NCBI GenBank assembly: GCA_019117545.1
Contig: DWZN01000082.1
Span: forward strand, 1-46,605
Source: Candidatus Brevibacterium intestinavium
GTDB taxonomy: Bacteria > Actinomycetota > Actinomycetes > Actinomycetales > Brevibacteriaceae
DNA length: 46,605 bases
Direction of reading: 5' to 3'
The position numbers and the translations under genes were made by a program. The notes beneath the pieces are model-generated. The model was not told the DNA's origin and made no database searches. It saw nothing but the letters and a program-made list of their open reading frames with translations. Positions 16,750-25,035 of the stretch are shown here, piece after piece (the stretch's first letter is position 1; each line of letters starts with the position of its first letter).

Positions 16750-16778
16750 AGAATGGCCGATTCGGCGCGAAGAGTCAA
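16750..16778 (-). promoter_or_regulatory. Promoter of the ABC-F gene
   Basis: Minus strand TTGACT (16778-16773), a 17-nt spacer and CATTCT (16755-16750). Transcription would start near 16743, giving a leader of about 107 nt before the ATG at 16635. Confidence 0.6.
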
Positions 16779-16804
16779 TGGTGCCGGGCCGAGGGCTTCG
16801 AGCC

Positions 16805-17353
16805 TCAGACGATGATGAGCATGAGTTCGGCCGGACGGTCGTGGGGGTTGGCCAGCTGGTGCGGCACATCGCCGGGCGCCTGCGCGCAGTCACCGGCGTG
16901 CAGCGTGGTGCGACGGTCGATGGTGACGATCTCGATGCTGCCGGACAGCACGAAGAAGCTCTCTCGGGAACCGCTGCGATGCGCGGCGAAGGCCGAGGTC
17001 TCACTGTGCGGATCGAGGCGGTAGTGGACGACGTCCATGTTCTCGATCGCCGAGGGCAGGTCGCGCCGTCGCACCCCGTGACCGTAGTCGGAGGAGGTGG
17101 GGATCGCCTCGGAGCGGGTGATGGTCACCTCCGGAGCGGCCAGCAGCTCACCGACCTCGACTCCGAGATCGCGGGAGAGGCCCATGGCATTGGAGACCGA
17201 AGTGTCCTGCTCTCCGCGTTCGATCTTCGACAGCGCGGCACGCGACAGGCCCGCCCGGACGGCGAGCTCGTTGAGGGTGAGAGCGTTGGACTTGCGGCGC
17301 GCACGGATGCGGGCACCGAAGACGCGGGCCCCGAGATCTTCTTCCTTCGCCAT
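16805..17353 (-). CDS. XRE-family regulator with C-terminal cupin domain
   Basis: 182 residues. The N-terminal HTH_3 domain (about 10-65) reads ARIRARRKSNALTLNELA, VRAGLSRAALSKIERGE, followed by a linker and a cupin_2 fold (about 105-178) with YRLDPHSET, FVLSGSIEIV, LHAGDCAQAPGDVPHQLAN. Such regulators (SutR/PuuR-like) usually sense a small molecule in the cupin pocket and control a neighbouring uptake or catabolic gene. The ATG at 17353 has no SD; a TATGAT box ends 6 nt upstream, predicting a leaderless mRNA. The divergent gene is a lactate-permease-like transporter 55 bases away, the most likely target together with itself. Confidence 0.88.
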   Translation of the reverse strand: MAKEEDLGARVFGARIRARRKSNALTLNELAVRAGLSRAALSKIERGEQDTSVSNAMGLSRDLGVEVGELLAAPEVTITRSEAIPTSSDYGHGVRRRDLPSAIENMDVVHYRLDPHSETSAFAAHRSGSRESFFVLSGSIEIVTIDRRTTLHAGDCAQAPGDVPHQLANPHDRPAELMLIIV

Positions 17354-17366
17354 TGGAGCATCATAG

Positions 17367-17382
17367 ACTATTCTTGAATAGT
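17367..17382. promoter_or_regulatory. Palindromic operator between XRE-cupin regulator and permease
   Basis: ACTATTC-TT-GAATAGT, 7-bp perfect arms around a 2-nt centre. It fills the spacer between the XRE -10 (TATGAT, minus strand 17365-17360) and a -35-like TTGTTC (17389-17384), so binding would block that promoter. It lies 26 bases before the permease start on the other strand. Confidence 0.65.
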
Positions 17383-17408
17383 AGAACAAAATCTCTCAAA
17401 GGAACTCA

Positions 17409-18797
17409 ATGGCGGCTGTGCTGGCTCTCTCCCCGATCCTCATCGCCATTGTATTGCTTCTGCTCAAGCAGAGTTCGTGGATCGCGGCCCTGGCCGGCGC
17501 GGTCGCCGCGGCCGTCATCGTGGTCCTCGCCTTCCCCACCCCCGCCTCGGTGCTGGTCGACTCCGGTGTCGAGTACTTCCCCCTCATCCTCGAAGTCGCA
17601 CTCATCCTGCTCTTCGGCATGGTCCTCGCCCGACTGCTCGAGGCCGCCGGCTCGATGTCGCAGATCTCCGCCTGGGTCGAATCGCTCTCGCCCAACCGTC
17701 CCCTCGGCGTCGCCCTCGTCGTCTTCGGCATCGTGCCCTTCGCCGAATCGGTCACGGGATTCGGCATCGGCGTGACCATCGGGGTGCCGATCCTGCGGCA
17801 CCTCGGCTGCACGCTGCGGCAGTCGGCGCTCCTCGGGCTCCTCGGGCTCATCGCCGTGCCCTGGGGCGCCCTGGGCCCGGGCACCACGGTGGCGGCGGCG
17901 CTGGCCGGACTCGACGTCGACGAACTCGGCCTGTCCACCGCCTGGCTCAACGCGATCCCGGTCGTCATCGTCACGATCTTCGTCATCGCGATCATGCGCC
18001 CCGGTCCCACCTCGGCGCTGGGCATCCTCGGCTCCGCCGGGCTGATGTGGCTGGGCATCCTCGGCGCCAGCCTGACCGTCGGCATGGCTCCGGCGGGAGT
18101 GATCGGCTCACTCGTCGTCATCGTCGTCGTAGGCACCGGCTTCGTCATCGGCAAGCGCCGCACCGGATTCACCCGGCGGCTGGGATCGGCCGTTCTGCCC
18201 TATGGCGTGCTGACCGTCGGCCTGCTGCTGGCACGGGCCCTGCACTCGGCCCTGCCGTCGGCGGCGACCGAGATCATCGCCTCTCCCCCGTTCTGGCTGG
18301 CCGCCGCCTGCCTCATCGCCGCGGTCACCGTCGACGATCGGCGCCGCGTATCGGCCTCGGCGGCCGGATCCTGGATTCCCATCGGCGTGGGCACGTCCGC
18401 ATTCATGCTCATGGGCTGGATCATGACCACGACGGGCATGAGCGAGGCCATCGGAGCGATGCTGCCGGCAGGCCTCGTGCTGCTGACACCCTGGCTCAAT
18501 GCCGTCGGCGCCGTCCTGACCGGCTCGAACACCGGCGCGAACTCGATGTTCACCGGCACGCTGACCGCGGTCGCCGCCTCGTCCCACGTGGCCGCGCTGC
18601 CGGTCGTCGCGGCCGGGAACGCAGCCGGATCGCTGGCGGCTCTGGCCGCTCCCCCGCGGGTGGCCATGGCCGTGCAGATGGCCGATGCCAGTGCCCCCGC
18701 CTCGAAGACGGACATCGCCCGGGTCCAGGGTCAGGCGCTGGCCGTGTCCGGGATCAACGCGCTGATCATGGGCCTGTGGATCCAGTTCTTCGTCTGA
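17409..18797 (+). CDS. L-lactate permease (LctP/GlcA) family-like transporter
   Basis: 462 residues, almost wholly hydrophobic, about 12-13 helices. The family's conserved regions are seen: FGIVPFAESVTGFGIGVTIGVPIL, LLGLIAVPWGALGPGTTVAA and TGSNTGANSMFTG near the C terminus (compare the GSDTSSN-type motif in LctP). The family imports lactate, glycolate and similar 2-hydroxy acids by proton symport. The protein is shorter than E. coli LldP (about 550), and no lactate dehydrogenase is nearby, so the substrate is open. The ATG at 17409 has AAAGGA 6 bases upstream. It ends 6 bases from the convergent hydrolase gene. Regulation by the divergent XRE-cupin protein is likely. Confidence 0.82.
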   Translation: MAAVLALSPILIAIVLLLLKQSSWIAALAGAVAAAVIVVLAFPTPASVLVDSGVEYFPLILEVALILLFGMVLARLLEAAGSMSQISAWVESLSPNRPLGVALVVFGIVPFAESVTGFGIGVTIGVPILRHLGCTLRQSALLGLLGLIAVPWGALGPGTTVAAALAGLDVDELGLSTAWLNAIPVVIVTIFVIAIMRPGPTSALGILGSAGLMWLGILGASLTVGMAPAGVIGSLVVIVVVGTGFVIGKRRTGFTRRLGSAVLPYGVLTVGLLLARALHSALPSAATEIIASPPFWLAAACLIAAVTVDDRRRVSASAAGSWIPIGVGTSAFMLMGWIMTTTGMSEAIGAMLPAGLVLLTPWLNAVGAVLTGSNTGANSMFTGTLTAVAASSHVAALPVVAAGNAAGSLAALAAPPRVAMAVQMADASAPASKTDIARVQGQALAVSGINALIMGLWIQFFV

Positions 18798-18803
18798 TTC
18801 CGG

Positions 18804-20132
18804 TCAGACCCGGATGATCTCGCGCGGGAAGTCCGTGAAGGTGTCGCACCCGGTGTCGGTGATGAGGATCGGTTCGGACAGCTCGATTCCGTAGCCGTTC
18901 ATCCACATACCGCCGATGAGGTGGAAGGTCATGCCGGCCTCGAGGATCTGATCGTCCTCGGTGCGGATCGAGATCGTGCGCTCGCCCCAGTCCGGCGGGT
19001 AGCCGATTCCGATCGAGTAGCCCAGTCGGCTCGGCTTCTCCAGTCCCGACAGCGCCAGCACCCGGTTCCAGGTCCGGGCGAGTTCGGCCGTGGGCACACC
19101 GGGGGCGGCGGTGTCGAGGACCGCCGACAGCGCCTCGGCGACGACCCCCTCGAGGCGGACGAGCTCCTGCTTCGGCTTGCCCGTCACCGCGGTTCGGGCC
19201 AAGGGCACGTGGTACCGACTGTGGACACCGGCGAGTTCGATGCTCACGGACTCGTCGTCGACGAACTTCCGATCGGTCCAGGTCAGATGCGGAGTGTCCG
19301 CGCTCTCTCCGGTGGGCATCATCGGCACGATCGCCGGGTAGTCGCCCCACACTCCCTGTCCTCCGCGGATCTGAGCCTCGGAGATCGCCGCCGCCACCTC
19401 GTGCTGACCGACGCCCACCCCGATGGCTCCCAGGGCCGCGTCCATGGCCGCGGTCGTCACCTCGGCGGCCTTGCGCATGAGCGAGATCTCGGCCGGGGAC
19501 TTGACCGCCCGGATCCAGTTGACGAGCTCGAAGGAGTCGACCAACCGCCATTCGGGCACACCGTTGACGAGGGCGCGGAAGGCGCGCGGGGAGAAGAAGT
19601 GCGAGTCCATCTCGACCCCGACCGGCGAGATCGAGGCCCGGGCGACCTCCCAGCGCTGGCGCAGGGCGAAGGCGACCCAGTCGAAGGGGTGGATATGAGG
19701 ACGCTGCACATAGCGCTCGGGATAGCCGACGATGTCCTCGGGCGGCAGCCAGGAGGTATGGGAGGCCCCGCGCGCGTCCATATCGCGCATGAACAGCGTC
19801 ATCGGCCCCGACGAGGGCACGAAGAGCAGCTGCGGGGTGTAGAAGGACCAGGCGTTGTACCCGGTCAGATAGTAGATGTTCGCCGGGTCCGTGACGATGA
19901 GCGCGGCGAGGCCCTGGTCGACCATGCGATTGCGCACCGAGGCGATGCGACCCAGGTACTCCTCTGCGCTGAACGACAGCGCGCTCGCACCGATCGTGTC
20001 GACCTCACCGGGTATCGGCTGCGGGCGAGCTTTGACCTCCTGGCTCGCACGACCCTGTTCGGCCCCGGGCCGCATCCCATGCACATCCGGCCGATTGTCC
20101 TCGCCAGTGTAGAAAAGCTCACCCTCATTCAT
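18804..20132 (-). CDS. Creatinase-fold hydrolase, ectoine hydrolase (DoeA/EutD)-like
   Basis: 442 residues. An N-terminal creatinase_N domain (about 55-190; LIVTDPANIYYLTGYNAWSF, MRDMDARGASHTSW) is followed by a pita-bread M24 domain. Several blocks match ectoine hydrolase as I recall it: GDYPAIVPMMPTGES, PHLTWTD, IELAGVHSRYHVPLART, GYSIGIGYPPDWGERT and EAGMTFHLIGGMWM. The M24 metal ligands appear lost: the usual Asp...Asp pair reads E/H and the GHGxG histidine region reads GYSIGIGYP, as in the metal-free creatinase group. It therefore should not be called an Xaa-Pro aminopeptidase. The ATG at 20132 has no SD; a TTGACA/CAGACT promoter ends 6 nt upstream. It is divergent from an AsnC regulator and an aminotransferase, a combination reminiscent of doe/eut gene sets. 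No DoeB deacetylase is in the window. Confidence 0.75.
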   Translation of the reverse strand: MNEGELFYTGEDNRPDVHGMRPGAEQGRASQEVKARPQPIPGEVDTIGASALSFSAEEYLGRIASVRNRMVDQGLAALIVTDPANIYYLTGYNAWSFYTPQLLFVPSSGPMTLFMRDMDARGASHTSWLPPEDIVGYPERYVQRPHIHPFDWVAFALRQRWEVARASISPVGVEMDSHFFSPRAFRALVNGVPEWRLVDSFELVNWIRAVKSPAEISLMRKAAEVTTAAMDAALGAIGVGVGQHEVAAAISEAQIRGGQGVWGDYPAIVPMMPTGESADTPHLTWTDRKFVDDESVSIELAGVHSRYHVPLARTAVTGKPKQELVRLEGVVAEALSAVLDTAAPGVPTAELARTWNRVLALSGLEKPSRLGYSIGIGYPPDWGERTISIRTEDDQILEAGMTFHLIGGMWMNGYGIELSEPILITDTGCDTFTDFPREIIRV

Positions 20133-20138
20133 GACTAC

Positions 20139-20168
20139 AGTCTGGTGATCGCCCTCACAGCCTGTCAA
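20139..20168 (-). promoter_or_regulatory. Promoter of the DoeA-like gene, leaderless candidate
   Basis: Minus strand TTGACA (20168-20163), an 18-nt spacer and CAGACT (20144-20139), which ends 6 nt before the ATG at 20132. Confidence 0.6.
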
Positions 20169-20325
20169 CGACTGATGAGACGCGTGTTGTCGGACGTCGA
20201 TTCGGCCCAAACTTACGAATCCAGAATGAACCTTTTCCACTTTCGACTGATTCCGCACGCACGACTACGCAAATCGATAGAATCGATGGTAGATTGGGCT
20301 GAGACGCACACCACGGAGGTGAAGA

Positions 20326-20811
20326 ATGGACCAGTTCCTGCCCAATGGCAGCGGTTCCCGCCTGGGCAACCTCGACGAGAAGTCCAAGGCGATCATCGTC
20401 GAGCTGCAGCACGACGGGCGGAAGTCGTATTCGGCCATCGGCAAGTCCGTGGGCCTGTCCGAGGCCGCTGTGCGTCAGCGGGTCTCGAGGCTCATCGATT
20501 CCGGCGTGATGGAGATCGTCGCCGTGACCGATCCCCTGAGTCTGGGCTTCGCCCGGCAGGCGATGGTGGGGCTGAAGGTCCGAGGCGACATCTCGGCCGT
20601 CGCCGATCGACTCCACGACTACGACGAGATCGACTACCTCGTCGTCACCGCTGGCTCGTTCGACCTCCTCGTCGAGATCGTCTGCGAATCGGATCGGCAT
20701 CTGATCGAGTTCGTCAATGAAGAGCTTCGCTCGATCGACGCCGTCGTGGACACGGAGCTCTTCATGTACCTCTCACTGGAAAAGCAGAAATACAATTGGG
20801 GGACGCGATGA
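20326..20811 (+). CDS. Lrp/AsnC family transcriptional regulator
   Basis: 161 residues. The N-terminal winged HTH (about 14-65) reads LDEKSKAIIVELQHDGRKSY, SAIGKSVGLSEAAVRQRVSRL, and the C-terminal RAM (ligand-binding alpha-beta) domain has AVTDPLSLGF, VVTAGSFDLLVEIVCES and VDTELFMYLSLEKQKYNW. Lrp-type proteins form octamers and respond to amino acids or amines. The ATG at 20326 has GGAGG 7-8 bases upstream. Its stop overlaps the aminotransferase ATG (ATGA, 20808-20811), so the two are co-translated; the divergent DoeA-like gene shares the 193-bp upstream region and is a likely target. The local effector is unknown. DoeX of ectoine degradation is also AsnC-type, but so are regulators of putrescine genes. 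Confidence 0.92.
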   Translation: MDQFLPNGSGSRLGNLDEKSKAIIVELQHDGRKSYSAIGKSVGLSEAAVRQRVSRLIDSGVMEIVAVTDPLSLGFARQAMVGLKVRGDISAVADRLHDYDEIDYLVVTAGSFDLLVEIVCESDRHLIEFVNEELRSIDAVVDTELFMYLSLEKQKYNWGTR

Positions 20812-22199
20812 CTGAAAATGTCACCAGGGCTGGCACTCCTTATCAGGAGGCCATCCGCAACAACGTGTGGATGCACATGTCACCACACCAGGCACTGTTC
20901 GACGGTGGTGAGGCGCCGGTCATCGTACGCGGCCAGGGCCACCACATCTTCGATGACAAGGGCAGGAAGTACATCGACGGCCTCGCCGGCCTGTTCACCG
21001 TTCAGGTCGGGCACGGTCGCGAGGAGATCGCGAAGGCGATGTACGACCAGACCCTCAAGCTTCCGTTCATGCCGCTGTGGTCCTACACCCACCCGCAGGC
21101 GATCGAGGTCTCTGAGCGGTTGGCCGACTATGCGCCGGGCGACCTCAACAGGGTCTTCCTCACCTCCGGAGGCGGGGACTCGGTCGAATCGGCGATGAAG
21201 CTGGCGAAGAACTACTTCAAGCTCGTCGGCAAGCCCGGCAAGCACAAGATCATCTCGCGGGCCACGGCTTACCACGGCACGCCGCACGGCGCGCTGTCGG
21301 TGACCTCGCTGCCGGGGCTGCGCGAGCAGTTCGCTCCCCTGGTCCCCGGTGCCCACAAGGTGCCGAACACGAACTTCTACCGGGCGCCGGACCACCTTGC
21401 CCATGATGAGAAGGCCTTCGGCCGCTGGGCCGCCGACCGCATCGGCGAGGCCATCGAGTTCGAGGGCGCCGATTCGGTGGCGGCCGTGTTCCTCGAACCC
21501 GTGCAGAACTCCGGCGGCTGCTTCCCGCCGCCTCCCGGCTACTTCGATCGGGTCCGCGAGATCTGCGACGAGCACGATGTGCTGCTGGTCTCCGACGAGA
21601 CGATCTGCGCCTATGGCCGCGTCGGCGACATGTTCGCGTGCAACGACTTCGGCTATGTGCCCGACATCATCACCAGCGCCAAGGGCATCACCTCCGGGTA
21701 TGCGCCCCTGGGTGCGATGATCGCCTCCGATCGCCTCTTCGAGCCCTTCGGACCCGGCGGCGACGAGACGTTCTACCACGGCTACACCTTCGGCGGACAC
21801 CCTGTCTCCTGTGCCGCGGCGATGGCGAACTTCGACGTCTTCGAGGCCGAGAAGCTCAACGACCACGTGCATGAGAACGCTGCGGCGTTCAAGTACACGC
21901 TCGAGAAGCTCAAGGACCTGCCGATCGTCGGTGACGTCCGTGGTGAGGGTTTCTTCTACGGAATCGAACTCGTCAAGGACAAGGACACCAAGGAGTCGTT
22001 CACCGAGGAGGAGTCCGAGCGGATCCTCAAGGACTTCGTGTCCGCGAAGATGTACGAAGGCGGCCTGTACTGCCGTGCCGATGATCGCGGAGACCCGGTC
22101 ATCCAGCTCTCGCCGCCGCTGACGGTGGGCCAGAGCGAATTCGACGAGATGGAGCAGATCATCCGCGGCGTCCTCACGGAGGCCTGGACGAAGCTCTGA
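20808..22199 (+). CDS. Class III PLP-dependent aminotransferase
   Basis: 463 residues; fold type I, subgroup II transaminase. Motifs: LTSGGGDSVESAMKLAK, ATAYHGTPHGALSVT, VFLEPVQNSGGCFPPP, the PLP pyridine-nitrogen aspartate in LLVSDETICAYGR (Asp263) and the Schiff-base lysine in DIITSAKGITSGYAPLG (Lys292). The family uses omega-amino groups of putrescine, GABA, beta-alanine, taurine or diaminobutyrate with pyruvate or 2-oxoglutarate as acceptor. The sequence resembles actinobacterial enzymes linked to AsnC regulators and polyamine use; with the divergent DoeA-like hydrolase, 2,4-diaminobutyrate (as for DoeD) is another possibility. The ATG at 20808 has GGGGGA 6 bases upstream. A strong terminator follows. 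Substrate not decided. Confidence 0.9.
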   Translation: MTENVTRAGTPYQEAIRNNVWMHMSPHQALFDGGEAPVIVRGQGHHIFDDKGRKYIDGLAGLFTVQVGHGREEIAKAMYDQTLKLPFMPLWSYTHPQAIEVSERLADYAPGDLNRVFLTSGGGDSVESAMKLAKNYFKLVGKPGKHKIISRATAYHGTPHGALSVTSLPGLREQFAPLVPGAHKVPNTNFYRAPDHLAHDEKAFGRWAADRIGEAIEFEGADSVAAVFLEPVQNSGGCFPPPPGYFDRVREICDEHDVLLVSDETICAYGRVGDMFACNDFGYVPDIITSAKGITSGYAPLGAMIASDRLFEPFGPGGDETFYHGYTFGGHPVSCAAAMANFDVFEAEKLNDHVHENAAAFKYTLEKLKDLPIVGDVRGEGFFYGIELVKDKDTKESFTEEESERILKDFVSAKMYEGGLYCRADDRGDPVIQLSPPLTVGQSEFDEMEQIIRGVLTEAWTKL

Positions 22200-22222
22200 G
22201 CCCTTCCACGACCGACGGACAC

Positions 22223-22261
22223 GGCGGCCCGGACACCCCCACACGAGGTGTCCGGGCCGCC
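22223..22261. terminator. Bidirectional terminator between aminotransferase and YibE/F gene
   Basis: A perfect 15-bp stem (GGCGGCCCGGACACC at 22223-22237 with 22247-22261) has a 9-nt loop. It lies between two convergent stop codons, directly abutting the YibE/F stop at 22262. Confidence 0.85.
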
Positions 22262-23572
22262 TCACGTTCGTTCGCGCAGCAGCGCCTCCCGACGGGTCGA
22301 GGGCCGACCACCCTCCCCACGCCGAACACCGTCCCCACCGGGGTCTGGTGCCGAAGCACTGCCCGAGCCGTTTCCGCTCCCGGTCTGTCGCGTGGGGCGC
22401 AGTCCGGACCTGACCACGAGCACGCCGAGGCCGGTCGTCAGCGGGATCGCCACGACCAGGCCGATGGAGCACACGAGGATGCTGACCACCTCGACGGACA
22501 TGTCCCCGAGGGTGAGCGTGTCGAACAGGGACTGATCGTGTGCGGAGACGATGATGAGCGTCATCAGCGCCGAACCGACATACGCGAATGTGATCGTGTA
22601 GACGGTCGAGGCGATGTGGTCGCGGCCGATGCGCATCGCCCGGGAGAACAGCTGGCCCGGCTTCATCCGCGGCGCCGCCGCTGCCAGCTCCCACACGGCC
22701 GAGGCCTGCGTGATGGTGACGTCGTTGAGCACGCCGAGGCCGGTGATGAGGATCGCACAGACGATGATGTCGGTCATCGCCAGATCGGTCGTGTCGACGA
22801 GGAGGTAGCCGTCCTCCGAATAGGCGATGCCCAGATTCGCCCAGGAGGTCATCCAGGCCGCGAGGACACCTGTGATGACGATGCCGAGGACGGTGCCGAA
22901 CAGCGCCGTCGATGTCCGGGTCGACACCCCATGGGCGAGATAGAGCGCGACGACCATGATCAGACTCGCCGAGACCATGGCCACCAGCAGCGGCGGCTTG
23001 CCGTCGAGCATGGCCGGAAGCATGAAGACGAAGAGAACGGCGCCGGCGAAGCCCAGGCCCAGAAGCGCCCGCAGACCGCGGAAGCCGGCGACGAGGAGGA
23101 CGACGATCACGTAGATGATCGCCAGAGCCAGCATCGGCGCGTCCCGATCGAAGTCGATGAAGACGAAGTCGGTGCCCATCTCGGTCCGATCCGGTGAGTC
23201 GGTGAAGTCGAGGACCTTGACCGTGTCCCCGACGCCGATGCCGGCCTTGATGGCGTCGGGCGTCACATACAGGCTGCCCTCTTCGCCATCGGCCTCGGCA
23301 GTGAAGGAGATGCAGTCGGCTCGGACCACCGGGTCCGACTCCCCCGCCTCGCACTCCGTGGCGTCGACGGCCGTGATTTCGGCCTCGGTGTCCGTGGTCC
23401 CTGCGGCCGCGTTGGTCGTCGGCCCGCCGCCGGGCAGTTCGGTCTCGGCCCCGTCCGGCCAGAGCAGGAGCAGTCCGGAGATCGTTGCCAGCACCAGCGG
23501 GATGAGGCAGGCGATCATGATCCGGCGAACCCTCGGCGAGGCCTTCGGCTCGGTGTGGAGCGTCATATGCAT
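22262..23572 (-). CDS. YibE/F family multi-spanning membrane protein
   Basis: 436 residues. One N-terminal helix (about 19-39, IMIACLIPLVLATISGLLLLW) is followed by an acidic extracytoplasmic domain (about 40-145, with Cys at positions near 76 and 88) and then seven or so helices. The YibE/F hallmark is the central region LAMTDIIVCAILITGLGVLNDVTITQASAVWEL and the SRAMRIGRDHIASTVYTITFAYVGSALM stretch. The C terminus is a Gly/Ser/Arg-rich cytoplasmic tail. The function of the family is not established. The ATG at 23572 has GAAGG about 6 bases upstream; a second ATG two codons later is possible. Confidence 0.85.
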   Translation of the reverse strand: MHMTLHTEPKASPRVRRIMIACLIPLVLATISGLLLLWPDGAETELPGGGPTTNAAAGTTDTEAEITAVDATECEAGESDPVVRADCISFTAEADGEEGSLYVTPDAIKAGIGVGDTVKVLDFTDSPDRTEMGTDFVFIDFDRDAPMLALAIIYVIVVLLVAGFRGLRALLGLGFAGAVLFVFMLPAMLDGKPPLLVAMVSASLIMVVALYLAHGVSTRTSTALFGTVLGIVITGVLAAWMTSWANLGIAYSEDGYLLVDTTDLAMTDIIVCAILITGLGVLNDVTITQASAVWELAAAAPRMKPGQLFSRAMRIGRDHIASTVYTITFAYVGSALMTLIIVSAHDQSLFDTLTLGDMSVEVVSILVCSIGLVVAIPLTTGLGVLVVRSGLRPTRQTGSGNGSGSASAPDPGGDGVRRGEGGRPSTRREALLRERT

Positions 23573-23608
23573 GGCGGACCTTCGTGCGGCTGGGCTGACC
23601 GATGGGAT

Positions 23609-23646
23609 GGGCCCGGACAGTGGAGCCGCCTCCGCTGTCCGGGCCC
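23609..23646 (-). terminator. Terminator after glyS
   Basis: GGGCCCGGACAG (23609-23620) pairs with 23635-23646; the stem continues through a T-G pair and four more pairs (GGAG/CTCC) to a CCGC tetraloop, 17 pairs in all. It begins 6 bases past the glyS stop. Confidence 0.8.
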
Positions 23647-23652
23647 GGCGGC

Positions 23653-25035
23653 TCAGGCTCCGGCGAGATGCTCGGCGAGGTAGTTCTCGACCTGGTCGAT
23701 GCTCACCCGCTCCTGGCTCATGTCGTCGCGCTTGCGGATCGTGACCGCTTGGTCGTCGAGGGTCTCGAAGTCGACCGTGATGCACAGCGGGGTGCCGATC
23801 TCGTCCTGACGGCGGTAGCGGCGGCCGATGGCACCGGCGTCGTCGAAGTCGATGTTCCAGCGCTTGCGCAGACGCGCAGCGAGGTCCTTGGCGGCAGGCG
23901 AGAGCTTCTCGTTGCGACTCAGCGGAAGCACGGCGGCCTTGACCGGGGCCAGGCGCGGATCGAGCTTGAGCAGAACGCGCTTGTCCGTGCCGCCCTTCGT
24001 GTTCGGGGCCTCGTCCTCGGTGTAGGCCTCGACGAGGAAGGCCATCATCGAACGGGTCAGCCCGAAGGAGGGTTCGATGACGTACGGGGTGTAGCGCTCT
24101 CCGCTGGCCTGGTCGAAGTACTGCAGCTTCGCTCCGGAGAGCTCGGTGTGGGTGCCCAGGTCGTAGTCGGTGCGGTTGGCCACGCCCATGAGTTCGCCCC
24201 ATTCGGAGCCTTGGAAGCCGAAGCGGTATTCGATGTCGATGGTGCCCGAGGAGTAGTGGGCCCGTTCCTCGGCGGGCACGTCGAGACGGCGGACGTTGTC
24301 GGCCGAGATGCCGAGATCGAGGAACCAGTCCCAGCAGTCCTCGACCCACTGCTTGTAGTGGTCATCGGCTTCGTCGGGGCTGACGAAGTACTCGATCTCC
24401 ATCTGCTCGAACTCACGGGTGCGGAAGATGAAGTTGCCCGGGGTGATCTCGTTGCGGAAGGCCTTGCCGATCTGGCCGATGCCGAACGGCGGCTTCTTCC
24501 GAGCCGCGGTGAGCACGTTGTTGAAGTTGACGAAGATGCCCTGTGCGGTCTCCGGACGCAGGTAGTGCAGCCCGGTCTCCGAGTCGACGGGGCCGAGGAA
24601 GGTCTTGACCAGGCCGGAGAACTCCTGGGGCTCGGTCCACTGGCCGCGGGTGCCGCAGTCAGGGCAGGCGATATCGGCCATGCCGTTGTCCGGGGCCTTC
24701 TTGTGCTTGGTCTCATAGGCCTCGAGCAGGTGGTCCTCGCGGTGGCGCTTGTGGCAGTTGAGGCATTCGACGAGCGGGTCGACGAAGGTCTCGACGTGGC
24801 CGGAGGCCTCCCAGACGCGCTTGGGCAGGATGATCGAGGAGTCGAGGCCGACGACGTCCTCACGACCGCGCACGAAGGTCTGCCACCACTGGGACTTGAT
24901 GTTGTCCTTGAGCTCGACGCCCAATGGCCCGTAGTCCCATGCCGAGCGGGAACCGCCATAGATCTCTCCGGCTTGGAAGACGAATCCTCTGCGCTTGGCC
25001 AGGGCGATGACGGCATCCAACTTCGACTGTGCCAC
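23653..25035 (-). CDS. glyS: Glycine-tRNA ligase (homodimeric alpha2 type)
   Basis: 460 residues; charges tRNA-Gly. Class II motifs: [24 protein letters not shown] at the N terminus (the glycine-binding region), motif 2 [23 protein letters not shown], motif 3 [18 protein letters not shown], and a C-terminal anticodon-binding domain ([11 protein letters not shown]). A CxxC...CxxC zinc knuckle ([17 protein letters not shown]) is inserted as in actinobacterial enzymes. The GTG at 25035 is preferred, since AAGGAGA stands about 8 bases upstream; an ATG/GTG start 10 codons earlier (25065) would span that SD. It is a single gene with its own terminator and is divergent from the DEAD-box helicase. 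Confidence 0.95.
   Translation of the reverse strand: MAQSKLDAVIALAKRRGFVFQAGEIYGGSRSAWDYGPLGVELKDNIKSQWWQTFVRGREDVVGLDSSIILPKRVWEASGHVETFVDPLVECLNCHKRHREDHLLEAYETKHKKAPDNGMADIACPDCGTRGQWTEPQEFSGLVKTFLGPVDSETGLHYLRPETAQGIFVNFNNVLTAARKKPPFGIGQIGKAFRNEITPGNFIFRTREFEQMEIEYFVSPDEADDHYKQWVEDCWDWFLDLGISADNVRRLDVPAEERAHYSSGTIDIEYRFGFQGSEWGELMGVANRTDYDLGTHTELSGAKLQYFDQASGERYTPYVIEPSFGLTRSMMAFLVEAYTEDEAPNTKGGTDKRVLLKLDPRLAPVKAAVLPLSRNEKLSPAAKDLAARLRKRWNIDFDDAGAIGRRYRRQDEIGTPLCITVDFETLDDQAVTIRKRDDMSQERVSIDQVENYLAEHLAGA

Noticed and set aside
18804..20132. Xaa-Pro aminopeptidase call
   Set aside because: The metal ligands of M24 peptidases are missing and conserved blocks match ectoine hydrolase better.
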